Shown piece by piece: positions 26,996-37,073 of a DNA stretch of 64,000 bases. The translations under genes were made by a program, and so were the position numbers. This DNA is from Flavobacterium beibuense F44-8 (GTDB lineage Bacteria; Bacteroidota; Bacteroidia; Flavobacteriales; Flavobacteriaceae), in contig NZ_JRLV01000010.1 of NCBI RefSeq assembly GCF_000769915.1, positions 122,068-186,067 on the forward strand, in the 5' to 3' direction. Position 1 is the stretch's first letter. Each line of letters starts with the position of its first letter. The notes beneath the pieces were generated by a model. That model saw only the letters and a program-made list of their open reading frames with translations, was not told the origin of the DNA and made no database searches.

Positions 26996-28789
26996 TTAAT
27001 GGTGTAACTGTTCTTCGTTTGGTTTCATCGGTACAGTTTGAGGTACGAAGTCTTCATCGTGACCTGGTTTACTGTAGTCATATGGCCATCTGTAAACTTC
27101 AGGAATTTCACCTGGCCAGTTACCGTGAATGTGCTCAACCGGAGTAGTCCACTCAAGAGTGTTAGATCTCCATGGGTTTTGAGGAGCTTTTTTACCTTTA
27201 AAGATGCTGTAGAAGAAGTTCCAAAGGAACACTAACTGGAATGCAGCACCAATAATAGCAAACATTGTGATGATAACGTTAACATCTGCAAGGTCATCAA
27301 ACAATGGGAAAGCAGAGTTAGTATAGTAACGTCTTGGAAGACCCGCCATACCTATAAAGTGCATTGGGAAGAATACTCCGTAAGCACATACTGCTGTTAC
27401 CCAGAAGTGAATATAACCAAGGTTCTTGTTCATCATAGTACCGAACATTTTAGGGAACCAGTGGTAAATACCGGCAAACATACCGTATAGAGCAGAGATA
27501 CCCATTACTAAGTGGAAGTGAGCCACAACGAAGTAAGTATCGTGAACGTTAATATCAAGTGTACTGTCACCAAGGATGATACCTGTAAGACCACCAGTGA
27601 TGAAAGTAGATACAAGACCAATAGAGAATAGCATTGCAGGGTTCATTTGCAGATTACCTCTCCATAGTGTTGTAATATAGTTGAATGCCTTAACAGCCGA
27701 CGGAATCGCAATAAGAAGTGTTGTAAAGGTAAACACAGAACCTAAGAACGGGTTCATACCTGATACGAACATGTGGTGACCCCAAACGATTGTTGAAAGG
27801 AATGCAATTGCAAGAATAGAAGCAATCATCGCACGGTAACCAAAGATTGGCTTACGTGAGTTAGTTGCAATAATTTCAGATGTAATACCTAATGCAGGTA
27901 GTAATACAATATATACCTCAGGGTGACCTAAGAACCAGAATAGGTGCTCAAATAATACCGGAGAACCTCCCTGGTAATGAAGAACGTCACCAGCAATAAA
28001 GATATCTGAAAGGAAGAATGAAGTACCGAAACTTCTATCGAATATTAATAGTAATGCAGCAGAAAGTAATACAGGGAACGAAACTATACCGATAACAGCA
28101 GTAATAAAGAACGCCCAGATTGTAAGAGGTAGTCTTGTCATAGACATACCTTTTGTTCTAAGGTTAATTACAGTTACCACATAGTTAAGTGATCCCATAA
28201 GTGACGAAGCAATGAATATTGCCATAGATACTAACCAAAGTGTCATACCTGCACCAGAACCACCAATTGCCTGCGGAAGTGCACTTAAAGGAGGGTATAT
28301 TGTCCAACCTGCTGAAGCCGGTCCAGCCTCTACGAATAGAGAGATAACCATGATTACAGAAGAAAGGAAGAATAACCAGTATGATATCATGTTCATGAAA
28401 CCTGATGCCATATCCCTTGCACCAATTTGTAACGGAATAAGAAGGTTACTGAAAGTACCACTCAAACCTGCAGTCAATACAAAGAATACCATGATGGTAC
28501 CGTGAATGGTTACAAGCGCCAGATATATATCGTTACGCATTACTCCACCCGGAGCAAATTTATCTCCTAAAAGAACTTTAAAAATTGTGAAAGACTCTTC
28601 CGGCCATGCAATTTGCATACGGAATAATAATGACATCACAATACCAATAATACCCATAACTACACCGGTAAGCAGGTATTGCTTAGCGATCATTTTGTGA
28701 TCTATACTAAAGATATACTTCGTGATGAAGGTCTCTTTGTGATGCCCATGATCATCGTGACCGTGTATTTCGTGTCCTACTGCTGACAT
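26996..28789 (-). CDS. coxA: Cytochrome c oxidase subunit I
   Basis: Catalytic subunit of an aa3-type haem-copper oxidase, 597 aa, reducing oxygen to water and pumping protons. Haem and CuB ligands are visible: the early HGTIMVFFVL (haem a ligand), WFLGHPEVYIVLLPALG (the His-Tyr pair), TIVWGHHMFVSGMNP (two CuB histidines) and HDTYFVVAHFHLVMG (haem ligands). Twelve or more helices. The N-terminus is histidine-rich (GHEIHGHDDHGHHKE). It is the last gene of the ActA-F/coxB/coxA operon, 37 bases after coxB. Confidence 0.96.
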   Translation of the reverse strand: MSAVGHEIHGHDDHGHHKETFITKYIFSIDHKMIAKQYLLTGVVMGIIGIVMSLLFRMQIAWPEESFTIFKVLLGDKFAPGGVMRNDIYLALVTIHGTIMVFFVLTAGLSGTFSNLLIPLQIGARDMASGFMNMISYWLFFLSSVIMVISLFVEAGPASAGWTIYPPLSALPQAIGGSGAGMTLWLVSMAIFIASSLMGSLNYVVTVINLRTKGMSMTRLPLTIWAFFITAVIGIVSFPVLLSAALLLIFDRSFGTSFFLSDIFIAGDVLHYQGGSPVLFEHLFWFLGHPEVYIVLLPALGITSEIIATNSRKPIFGYRAMIASILAIAFLSTIVWGHHMFVSGMNPFLGSVFTFTTLLIAIPSAVKAFNYITTLWRGNLQMNPAMLFSIGLVSTFITGGLTGIILGDSTLDINVHDTYFVVAHFHLVMGISALYGMFAGIYHWFPKMFGTMMNKNLGYIHFWVTAVCAYGVFFPMHFIGMAGLPRRYYTNSAFPLFDDLADVNVIITMFAIIGAAFQLVFLWNFFYSIFKGKKAPQNPWRSNTLEWTTPVEHIHGNWPGEIPEVYRWPYDYSKPGHDEDFVPQTVPMKPNEEQLHH

Positions 28790-28826
28790 ATTTCTTTAAT
28801 TTGAATATTTAAAAAGAATTATTTTA

Positions 28827-29996
28827 TTATTTATGGTCTACTACTGTAGAATCGATTACAGTTGCTGCCTCTTGCTCTTCAGTAGCAGGAGCAGGAGCCG
28901 CCTCAGCCGGAGCTTCACTAGCCTGAGATTCTTTTACAGCTGCACCAAGTGTTTTTTTCTCACCTAACCATTTATTAAAGTCGGCTTCATCCTCAACAAC
29001 AATCTTCATTTGCATGTTGTAGTGAGAAGCACCACAAATTTTGTTACAAAGAAGTAAGTAGTCAAATGTATAAGGAGAAAGCGCTTCACCACCATCAGCA
29101 ATTAAATCAGCACTTTTCTCAGATCTGATTTTGTTAATGTTAGCTACTTTATCCATGATTTTTGGATCTAAACGCATCTCTTCAGTTGTGATTGTAGGAG
29201 TAAAGGCAAACTGTGTTACCATACCAGGTACTACGTTCATTTGAGCTCTGAAGTGAGGCATGTAAGCAGAGTGAAGTACGTCCTGAGAACGGAACTTAAA
29301 TATAACCTGCTTACCTTTTGGTAGGTGAAGTTCTGTAGACTGGATATCATCCTGAGCATTTGGATCAGACATATCCACACCTAAAGTATTAACACCTTCA
29401 ATATATCTTACGTTAGCTTTACCAAGCACACCGTCTTCACCGGCATATCTTGCTTCCCAGCTAAATTGTTTAGCATAAAGCTCAACAACAATAGTATCTT
29501 CTTTATTTTCATCAACAAACATGATGTTTGTCCAGGCATAAAGACCGTAAAGAATAAGACCTGCAAGTACAATTACCGGGATAATTGTCCAAACAAACTC
29601 CAGTTTGTCGTTATCTGCATAATAAAAAGCAACCTGTCCTTTTTTACCTCTGTATTTAAATGCAAAGTAGTGTAAAAGGAACTGAGTAATCGTTTGTACA
29701 ATAAAAATTAATACTAACGAAATAGTCATAAGGTTATCATACTGCGGACCATGCTCTGATGCAGGAGTACCTAATGCAAGGTGACCCCATTTTACAAGAG
29801 AGTATATAGTGAACACATAGATGAAGCCAAGAAAGGCAAACATCAGGTAACCATTTACATTATTATCTCTATCATTAGCAACTTCTGAATCGCCGTTAAC
29901 AGCTGTGCCGATTTGAGTTAAATCAAATATTTTAGTTAATTGCCATATTGCAATGCCTAATAAAACTAAAACTATAACTATCAATAAACTTGTCAT
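28827..29996 (-). CDS. coxB: Cytochrome c oxidase subunit II
   Basis: Electron-accepting subunit, 389 aa. Four hydrophobic helices occur before the cupredoxin domain, two more than in classical subunit II (about 4-22, 48-70, 88-110, 130-152). The CuA site is CNKICGASHYNMQMKIVV, with an upstream histidine in RSQDVLHSAYMPHFRAQMNV. The C-terminal 45 residues are Ala/Glu-rich and probably disordered. No fused cytochrome c domain is present, so electrons must come from ActA, ActE or a separate cytochrome. SCO1 at 4541-5167 would load its copper. Confidence 0.95.
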   Translation of the reverse strand: MTSLLIVIVLVLLGIAIWQLTKIFDLTQIGTAVNGDSEVANDRDNNVNGYLMFAFLGFIYVFTIYSLVKWGHLALGTPASEHGPQYDNLMTISLVLIFIVQTITQFLLHYFAFKYRGKKGQVAFYYADNDKLEFVWTIIPVIVLAGLILYGLYAWTNIMFVDENKEDTIVVELYAKQFSWEARYAGEDGVLGKANVRYIEGVNTLGVDMSDPNAQDDIQSTELHLPKGKQVIFKFRSQDVLHSAYMPHFRAQMNVVPGMVTQFAFTPTITTEEMRLDPKIMDKVANINKIRSEKSADLIADGGEALSPYTFDYLLLCNKICGASHYNMQMKIVVEDEADFNKWLGEKKTLGAAVKESQASEAPAEAAPAPATEEQEAATVIDSTVVDHK

Positions 29997-30014
29997 CTGT
30001 TTATTCTTTAAATA

Positions 30015-31415
30015 TTAATAATGAAAATGCTTACTTTCTTCAATCAGCGGGTTACGCTTAGCTAGTAACGGCGCTTTTGAAATGGCACTGAACACAACAA
30101 AGATAAACAATCCCATAAAGAATAGTATAGAACCTATCTCACCAGCTCCAATGAACCACTGGTCACCAACTGTTGCAGGCATAATCATATTGAAGAAATC
30201 AATATAGTGACCGCAAAGGATGATTGTACCTGCAAGAACTACAATCCATGTAAGACGTTTAAAGTCGGTATTAACAAGGATAAGTACAGGCAGAACAAAG
30301 TTCATAACAACCATACCAAAGAAAGGAAGATTATAGTGTTCAATTCTTGTTACGAAGTAAGTAATCTCTTCCGGTATATCAGCATACCATATAAGCATGA
30401 ACTGAGAGAACCATAGGTAAGTCCAGAATACACTGAAACCAAACATGAATTTAGCTAAATCGTGTATGTGGCTTGTATTAACATACTCTAAATAACCCTG
30501 AGATTTTAGGTAAAGAGTAACCATTGCGATAACAGTAACTGCACTTACAACAAAACTTGCAAACACATACCATCCGAATAGCGTACTAAACCAGTGTGGG
30601 TCTACAGACATGATCCAGTCCCAAGACATGATAGACTCTGATACGATAAAGAATACAAGGAATGAAGCCGCAGCTTTAAAACTCTTCTTAAAGTTCAGGT
30701 TATCTGATGCCTCATCCTGAGCTAAAGAAACTTTTCTTGCATACTGACGGTAGAAAATCCATCCACCCATGAAAAGTGCAGCTCTTATAAGGAAGAAAGG
30801 ACCGTTAAGGTAGCCCGATTTACCCTGAATTAAGTGATCGTGAGCAACCACATCTTTGTCCATCCATACGAACAGGTGGTGTGATCCCATAACACCTAAT
30901 ACAAGTAATAAAAATACTATAACAGCACCTGGGATAAGGTAAGCAGATATACCTTCCATAACTCTAAACAGTACAGGAGACCATCCTGCAGATGCAGCGT
31001 TTTGGATAGCATAGAAAGCTAATGCCCCAAGTGAAATTAACATAAAGAATAAAGCCGCTACATAAACACCAGCCCAAGGCTTGTTTTGTAATTGCTGTAA
31101 AACGTGTTTTAAATGATGAGTGTGTTCATCATCATGTGCTTCATGAGCATCTGCTCCGTGAGCATCATGTGCATCGTGACCCGCTGCTGCATGAGCATCT
31201 TCAGAGTGAGCTGTATTAACATGAGCATCTTTAGCATCATGGTGCTCTGCGCCTTCAGCGTGAGCATCACCGTGATGGCCGTGTTGACTGGCTAATATTG
31301 CCTCAACATCATTGATATCTTTTGGCGCAGTAAAAAAACTATAACCGATCCCCAGAACACCTACGATCATAAGGATGAAAGAAAAAGTTTTTAATTTACT
31401 TGAAAATGTATACAT
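30015..31415 (-). CDS. actF: Alternative complex III subunit ActF (quinol:cytochrome c oxidoreductase)
   Basis: Polytopic subunit of alternative complex III, 466 aa with about ten helices, a paralogue of the NrfD-like ActC in fold. Motifs: SHHLFVWMDKDVVAHDHLIQ, ESIMSWDWIMSVDPHWFSTL and WSQFMLIWYADIPEEITYF, all typical of ActF. After the first helix lies a striking His/Asp/Ala-rich stretch (residues 45-104, 18 histidines) encoded at 31104-31283. It lies 25 bases after actE and 18 before coxB, tying the quinol-oxidising complex to the oxidase. Confidence 0.94.
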   Translation of the reverse strand: MYTFSSKLKTFSFILMIVGVLGIGYSFFTAPKDINDVEAILASQHGHHGDAHAEGAEHHDAKDAHVNTAHSEDAHAAAGHDAHDAHGADAHEAHDDEHTHHLKHVLQQLQNKPWAGVYVAALFFMLISLGALAFYAIQNAASAGWSPVLFRVMEGISAYLIPGAVIVFLLLVLGVMGSHHLFVWMDKDVVAHDHLIQGKSGYLNGPFFLIRAALFMGGWIFYRQYARKVSLAQDEASDNLNFKKSFKAAASFLVFFIVSESIMSWDWIMSVDPHWFSTLFGWYVFASFVVSAVTVIAMVTLYLKSQGYLEYVNTSHIHDLAKFMFGFSVFWTYLWFSQFMLIWYADIPEEITYFVTRIEHYNLPFFGMVVMNFVLPVLILVNTDFKRLTWIVVLAGTIILCGHYIDFFNMIMPATVGDQWFIGAGEIGSILFFMGLFIFVVFSAISKAPLLAKRNPLIEESKHFHY

Positions 31416-31440
31416 ATTTTATGCTTTCAGTGTTCTACAA

Positions 31441-31986
31441 TTATAATTCACTCCTAAGTTTCATTACATAGTGAGCTACCTGCCAACGTTCTTCCTGACT
31501 TAACTGGTTAGCATGAGACCCCATACTATTAAGACCGCAAGTAACTACATGAAACACACTTCCTTCAGTAATTTGCCTGTCTTTGTAGTTAGGCACACCA
31601 AGGAATTTTTCTCTTTTTACCAGATTTCCTTTACCATCACCTTTATCACCGTGACAAACTGCACAGTAAATTGTGAAAAGCTGTTCAGCTCTTGGTAAGT
31701 CAACTTCAGCACTGTCAAGAGGAGATACTAAGTTAGCTTTAGCTAATTCGTAACCTTCAGTACTATTTTCATATTCGTATGGAGTAAATCCTCTTGGTAT
31801 AGATCCTTCAGCAGGGAGCTGACCTTCTTTACCGTTAGCGAAAGTTGGAACCTCAGAATAAGTTTCATAAGGAACCGGCTCATACATATTTGGAAAATAC
31901 TGGTAGTTTGGACGTGATTTATCGAAGCAGGAAGTAGCTACTGCCGACACACATGCCAATAATGCTATTTTATATAATGCTTTCAT
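31441..31986 (-). CDS. actE: Alternative complex III subunit ActE, monohaem cytochrome c lipoprotein
   Basis: 181 aa from the ATG at 31986 (MKALYKIALLACVSAVATSC), a lipoprotein signal with the lipobox cysteine at 20. A TTG frame to 32007 would overlap actD and is not needed. One haem c site, CAVCHGDKGDGKG, with a distal methionine probably in LNSMGSHANQLS. In the complex it carries electrons towards the oxidase. Seven bases separate it from actD. Confidence 0.93.
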   Translation of the reverse strand: MKALYKIALLACVSAVATSCFDKSRPNYQYFPNMYEPVPYETYSEVPTFANGKEGQLPAEGSIPRGFTPYEYENSTEGYELAKANLVSPLDSAEVDLPRAEQLFTIYCAVCHGDKGDGKGNLVKREKFLGVPNYKDRQITEGSVFHVVTCGLNSMGSHANQLSQEERWQVAHYVMKLRSEL

Positions 31987-31993
31987 ATCTCTC

Positions 31994-32518
31994 TTAATGC
32001 TTTTCAATTACTTTTACTTCCACAGCTCCTGTGTTCTCAAAGAATGAAACCATCTGGTCTACATCACCGTGAACAGAAACTTCCATTAAAAAATGGTCAT
32101 CTGTAGTTCTTACATCCGGGTTCTCTGCTTCTTTAAATGGCCATAATTTACTTCTCATATAGAAAGTAATTACCATTAAGTGAGCTGCGAAGAATACTGT
32201 CATCTCAAACATTACCGGTACGAATGCAGGCATGTTTTGAATGAAACTGAAACTTGGCTTACCACCAATATCCTGTGGCCAGTCTACAATCATAATGTAG
32301 TATAACATAGATGTAGCAACAGATAAACCTACTAAACCATATAAGAAAGAGCAAATAGCTAATCTTGTAGGAGCAAGACCCATGGCCTTATCTAACCCGT
32401 GAACCGGGAAAGGTGTATAAACTTCTTCAATGTGATGATGAGCAGCACGCGTTTGCTTAACGGCATCCATCAGGATATCATCATCATTGTATAGTACATG
32501 TATAACTTTATTACTCAT
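31994..32518 (-). CDS. actD: Alternative complex III subunit ActD (DUF3341)
   Basis: 174 aa with two central helices (about 56-76 and 98-118) and soluble ends; the N-terminus (VIHVLYNDDDILMDAVKQTR) and EEVYTPFPVHGLDKAMGL are the DUF3341 signature. Cofactor-free membrane subunit of alternative complex III. Begins 5 bases after actC stops. Confidence 0.93.
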   Translation of the reverse strand: MSNKVIHVLYNDDDILMDAVKQTRAAHHHIEEVYTPFPVHGLDKAMGLAPTRLAICSFLYGLVGLSVATSMLYYIMIVDWPQDIGGKPSFSFIQNMPAFVPVMFEMTVFFAAHLMVITFYMRSKLWPFKEAENPDVRTTDDHFLMEVSVHGDVDQMVSFFENTGAVEVKVIEKH

Positions 32519-32523
32519 GATTC

Positions 32524-33942
32524 TTAATGATTATCTGAATGTGAATGATTGTTGTGTCCTTCCTGATCTCTTAATTTCTTGTACTTCTCACTTGAAGACT
32601 TCATGATAGATTTCACCTCTGCCTGTGCAATTACAGGGAAGCTTCTTGAATAAAGTAAGAATAATACAAAGAAGAAACCAATTGTACCAATGAAGAAACC
32701 TGCATCTACAAATGTAGGCTGGAACATAGTCCATGATGATGGCAGGTAATCTCTGTGCAGTGAGGTAACGATAATTACGAAACGCTCAAACCACATACCG
32801 ATGTTTACCACGATAGAGATAATAAACGATGCCATGATACTAGTTCTGATCTTTTTAGACCACATAACCTGTGGAGAAACAACGTTACAAGTCATCATTA
32901 ATAGGTATGACCACCAGTAAGGACCTGTTGCTCTGTTAAGGAATGCATATTGCTCGTATTCAACTCCTGAATACCATGCAATAAATAACTCAGTAATATA
33001 AGCTGTACCAACAATCGAACCTGTAATCATGATAATGATGTTCATAAGCTCAATGTGCTGTATTGTAATGTAAGCTTCAAGGTTTGATACCTTCCTCATA
33101 ATGATAAGAAGCGTGTTTACCATCGCGAATCCTGAGAAGATCGCACCGGCAACGAAGTATGGAGGAAGAATTGTAGTGTGCCATCCCGGTATAACCGAAG
33201 TAGCAAAGTCAAACGATACGATAGTGTGTACAGAAAGTACAAGAGGAGTTGCTAAACCAGCAAGTACAAGAGAAACCTCTTCAAAACGCTGCCAGTCTTT
33301 TGCTCTACCACTCCATCCAAAACTAACGATCGAGTATACTCTTTTTGTGAAAGGAGTTACAGCTCTGTCACGAAGCATTGCAAAGTCAGGTAATAAACCT
33401 GTCCACCAGAAAACAAGTGATACAGACAGGTAAGTAGAAATTGCAAATACGTCCCAAAGTAGAGGTGAGTTAAAGTTAACCCAAAGTGAACCGAACTGGT
33501 TAGGAACCGGCATTACCCAGTAAGCTAACCAAGGGCGACCCATGTGGAATACAGGGAACATTGCTGCCTGAATTACCGAGAAAATGGTCATCGCCTCTGC
33601 AGAACGGTTAATCGCCATTCTCCACTTTTGACGGAATAATAATAATACTGCTGAAATTAGTGTTCCGGCGTGACCGATACCAACCCACCAAACGAAGTTA
33701 GTAATATCCCAGGCCCAGCCAACTGTTTTATTTGAACCCCAAGTACCGATACCTGTTCCAACTGTGTAAGCCACACAACCTACACCCCATAGGAAAGCTG
33801 CCAAAGCGATCGAGAATACAATCCACCATTGCTTATTTGCCCTGCCTTCCACCGGTGCTGCAACATCTACTGTTACATCGTGAAAATTTTTATCACCTAT
33901 AACTAAAGGTTTTCTAATGGGTGCTTCGTAATGAGACGACAT
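32524..33942 (-). CDS. actC: Alternative complex III subunit ActC (NrfD-like)
   Basis: Polytopic NrfD/PsrC-type subunit, 472 aa with about ten helices, thought to hold the quinol site. Motifs: WWVGIGHAGTLISAVLLLFR, FHMGRPWLAYWVMPVPNQFG, SVHTIVSFDFATSVIPGWH and WFERFVIIVTSLHRDYLPSS. C-terminal tail is polar with histidines (GHNNHSHSDNH). Located between actB and actD in the conserved act order. Confidence 0.95.
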   Translation of the reverse strand: MSSHYEAPIRKPLVIGDKNFHDVTVDVAAPVEGRANKQWWIVFSIALAAFLWGVGCVAYTVGTGIGTWGSNKTVGWAWDITNFVWWVGIGHAGTLISAVLLLFRQKWRMAINRSAEAMTIFSVIQAAMFPVFHMGRPWLAYWVMPVPNQFGSLWVNFNSPLLWDVFAISTYLSVSLVFWWTGLLPDFAMLRDRAVTPFTKRVYSIVSFGWSGRAKDWQRFEEVSLVLAGLATPLVLSVHTIVSFDFATSVIPGWHTTILPPYFVAGAIFSGFAMVNTLLIIMRKVSNLEAYITIQHIELMNIIIMITGSIVGTAYITELFIAWYSGVEYEQYAFLNRATGPYWWSYLLMMTCNVVSPQVMWSKKIRTSIMASFIISIVVNIGMWFERFVIIVTSLHRDYLPSSWTMFQPTFVDAGFFIGTIGFFFVLFLLYSRSFPVIAQAEVKSIMKSSSEKYKKLRDQEGHNNHSHSDNH

Positions 33943-33980
33943 AATCCTTTATATTGTTTCTTATTAATACTTATTTGATT

Positions 33981-36900
33981 TTAGGTGTTTCTTACTTTAA
34001 CCTGGAAGAATACGTTAGGCTGAGTACCTACATGCTCCAGTAGGTGATACATCCTGTCATCTTCTTTAAGTTTAGTAACTGTATCCTCCGGATTGTTGAT
34101 ATCCCCAAATACAAGTGCTCCAGATCCACAAGCTTCTGAACAAGCTGTTGAGAATTCATCCTTAGCAACCGGACGACCTTCTCTCTTAGCTTTTAAGATT
34201 GTTGCCTGAGTCATTTGTAAACATAGAGAACATTTCTCCATTACACCTCTAGAACGTACGTTAACATCAGGGTTAAGAACCATACGTCCTAAATCGTCAT
34301 TCATATGGTAATCAAACTCACTGTTCTTGTTGTAAAGGAACCAGTTGAAACGACGCACTTTGTAAGGACAGTTGTTAGCACAGTAACGAGTACCCACACA
34401 ACGGTTATAAGCCATGTGGTTTTGACCCTGACGACCGTGTGATGTAGCCGCTACCGGACATACAGTTTCACATGGTGCGTGGTTACAGTGCTGACAGAAT
34501 ACCGGTTGGAATGCAACCTGTGGATTTTCTGCCGGATCTTCCATAGCATTAAATGTACTGATAGAGTTCATTAAGCCGGAAGTATTCTCTTTAAGCTCTA
34601 CATCCTCTGCAAAAGTCTCTTCAGAAGAGTAGTATCTGTCGATACGTAACCAGTGCATATCACGGCTTCTTCTAACTTCAGACTTACCTACAACCGGAAC
34701 GTTGTTTTCAGAGTGACAAGCTATAACACAAGCTCCACAACCTGTACACGCATTAAGGTCAATTGATAAGTTAAAGTGGTGACCTACTGTTCTGTCAAAA
34801 GACTCCCATAAGTCAACCGAAGTAGAAGCTACTTCACTGTGATCTAAAGAAACCTGAGGAACTTCATTCCATTCAGAAGCATCTTTAGTATTGAATATCT
34901 CAAGGGTAGTTTCTTTTACGATATCCCCTCTACCCATTAATGTTTTTTGTAACTGTAAACAAGCAAACTCGTGGTCACCGTTTCCTTTAGAGATTTTAGC
35001 CGACTGGAATGAGTTGAAGTTTTTGTACACAGGATAAGCATTGATACCCACCTGCATTTCCTGCTTCATTGCCGCTGTACGACCATAACCTAAAGAAAGA
35101 CCTAATGTACCTACTGCCTGACCCGGTTGGATCATAACAGGAACTTTTTCAAGTTTTATTCCGTTTACCTCAAGAGTCGCATAGCTACCGTTAAGACCAC
35201 CATTAGCAACATGGTAGTTTTCAAGCCCAAGCTTTTCAGCATCAGCTTTAGCAACTGTTACATAGTTATCCCAAGATGCTCTTGTGATTGGATCAGGGAA
35301 CTCCTGTAACCATGGGTTGTTAGCCTGTTGACCATCACCCATACCTGTTTTAGTATAAAGTACAAGCTCAAAATCTCCTGTAGCTTTAGCACCTGCTAAT
35401 GCGCTTGCAGCACCACCAAAATCGGCAGCACCTGCAGTAAGAGCAGGAACGTTTTCTGAAACAGAAATACCATCATGAACTAATTGGTTCCATGATTTTC
35501 CTGTAAAGAACTCAGAAGAAGAAGCTTTTAAATATTCGTAGTAAGATTGTGAGTTACCACTCCAGCTTAATAAAGCATCCTGAAGTTGTCTTGTATCAAA
35601 CAAAGGACGGATAGTTGGCTGAGTAACACTGTAAGTACCTTTTGTGATAACCACATCACCCCAAGACTCAAGATAGTGAGGGGCAGCAGCAGCTACAGTA
35701 GTATGAGCTGCGGTTTCATCCTCTTTCATAGAGAATGCAACAGAAAGTTTTACCTTACCTAGAGCCTCTTTAAATTCAGCTCCGTTTGGTAAAGTATACA
35801 CAGGGTTAACACCGCTCATGATAAGCGCACTAACACTTCCTGCTTTAATATCATTGATAAGCGCCTGTACCTGTTTAGCATCACCTTTACGGGTGTAACG
35901 AGCCTCTTCCGGCTTGAATGCCTCACTTTGAAGCGCCTGGTTAATTGCAATTACAAGAAGCTGAGCATTAACATCATCTAAACCTGTCATAACAACACCT
36001 TTAGATCCGGCATCTTTTAACTGCTTAGCAGCCTTCTTAACCTCTGCAGCATATTTCTCACCTACAGCAGGAACGCTTACAGAAGAACCTGTAACTTCAT
36101 TATATAAATGAACTAATGCGTGTTTTTGTTGAGTAACAGTTAAAGGTATACGCTTATCTGCATTAGAACCTGACAGAGTAAGATTTGCCTCCATCTGGAT
36201 ATGCTTAGACATTTTACCCTGTTTCGGGATACGCTTACCGGCATAACCAGTATCATACCCTCCACCTTGCCAGTCACCCAGGAAATCTGCTCCAACAGCA
36301 ACAATAACATCAGCACTTGAAAGATCGTAATTAGCTAAAGCCCTCTCACCATAAACAGCTTGATAAGCATCAAGAGCTTCAGACGAAGAAACTGAATCAT
36401 AAACAACATGCTTAAAGTTCGCATATTTAGCACCAAATTCAGCAATAAGCTTATCTGTAGACGGGCTAGCCATAGTGTTAGTTAATAAAACTACCTGACC
36501 ACCGCTTGCAGCAGCTTCTGCTAAACCAGCTTTAACCCTGGTATCAACCTCTTCCCATGAAGCCGGCTTACCAGCAACCATAGGCTGCTTTAAACGCATG
36601 CTGTCATAAAGAGAAAGAACAGAGGCATAAACCCTTGCGTTAGCACTAATGCCCGAACCAGGCATCCTGTTATTCTCAACCTTAATTGGCCTACCCTCAC
36701 GGGTTTTGATTAATATGTTTGCAAAATCAAAACCATCCGCTATTGTAGTTGCATAGTAATCTGCAACACCCGGAATGATTTCCTCTGGTTGAACCACATA
36801 AGGAATCGACTTAATTACTGGTCCTTCACACGCTGCAAGAGAAGCTGCAGCAGTACTGAACCCGACATATTTCAAAAAGTCACGACGGCTTGTTGAAGAA

Positions 36901-37040
36901 GAAGACATAGCCTCTTCATTACCAAGAAATTCATCAGTAGGAATCTCCTCAACAAACTCATTGTTTCTTAGCGTCTCAACAATAGAACTGTTTTCGTTCA
37001 GCTCCTCAACACTTTGCCAGTATTTTTTGTTTGATGCCAT
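33981..37040 (-). CDS. actB: Alternative complex III subunit ActB (molybdopterin oxidoreductase-like plus ferredoxin domain)
   Basis: Large fused subunit, 1019 aa. A twin-arginine-like segment (SRRDFLKYVGFSTAAASLAA) sits inside the chain, around residues 52-71, after a polar N-terminal leader, as is normal for this family. The molybdopterin oxidoreductase-like half (about 75-730) lacks the molybdenum cofactor in studied complexes. The C-terminal ferredoxin part carries four cysteine clusters: CTGCGACVIACHSENN, CQHCNHAPCETVCPVAA, CVGTRYCANNCPYKVRR, and CSLCLQ...CSEACGSGALVFGD. These relay electrons within the complex. Confidence 0.96.
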   Translation of the reverse strand: MASNKKYWQSVEELNENSSIVETLRNNEFVEEIPTDEFLGNEEAMSSSSTSRRDFLKYVGFSTAAASLAACEGPVIKSIPYVVQPEEIIPGVADYYATTIADGFDFANILIKTREGRPIKVENNRMPGSGISANARVYASVLSLYDSMRLKQPMVAGKPASWEEVDTRVKAGLAEAAASGGQVVLLTNTMASPSTDKLIAEFGAKYANFKHVVYDSVSSSEALDAYQAVYGERALANYDLSSADVIVAVGADFLGDWQGGGYDTGYAGKRIPKQGKMSKHIQMEANLTLSGSNADKRIPLTVTQQKHALVHLYNEVTGSSVSVPAVGEKYAAEVKKAAKQLKDAGSKGVVMTGLDDVNAQLLVIAINQALQSEAFKPEEARYTRKGDAKQVQALINDIKAGSVSALIMSGVNPVYTLPNGAEFKEALGKVKLSVAFSMKEDETAAHTTVAAAAPHYLESWGDVVITKGTYSVTQPTIRPLFDTRQLQDALLSWSGNSQSYYEYLKASSSEFFTGKSWNQLVHDGISVSENVPALTAGAADFGGAASALAGAKATGDFELVLYTKTGMGDGQQANNPWLQEFPDPITRASWDNYVTVAKADAEKLGLENYHVANGGLNGSYATLEVNGIKLEKVPVMIQPGQAVGTLGLSLGYGRTAAMKQEMQVGINAYPVYKNFNSFQSAKISKGNGDHEFACLQLQKTLMGRGDIVKETTLEIFNTKDASEWNEVPQVSLDHSEVASTSVDLWESFDRTVGHHFNLSIDLNACTGCGACVIACHSENNVPVVGKSEVRRSRDMHWLRIDRYYSSEETFAEDVELKENTSGLMNSISTFNAMEDPAENPQVAFQPVFCQHCNHAPCETVCPVAATSHGRQGQNHMAYNRCVGTRYCANNCPYKVRRFNWFLYNKNSEFDYHMNDDLGRMVLNPDVNVRSRGVMEKCSLCLQMTQATILKAKREGRPVAKDEFSTACSEACGSGALVFGDINNPEDTVTKLKEDDRMYHLLEHVGTQPNVFFQVKVRNT

Positions 37041-37073
37041 GTTGTATATAGATATTAGCTTCTTAAAAATTGA

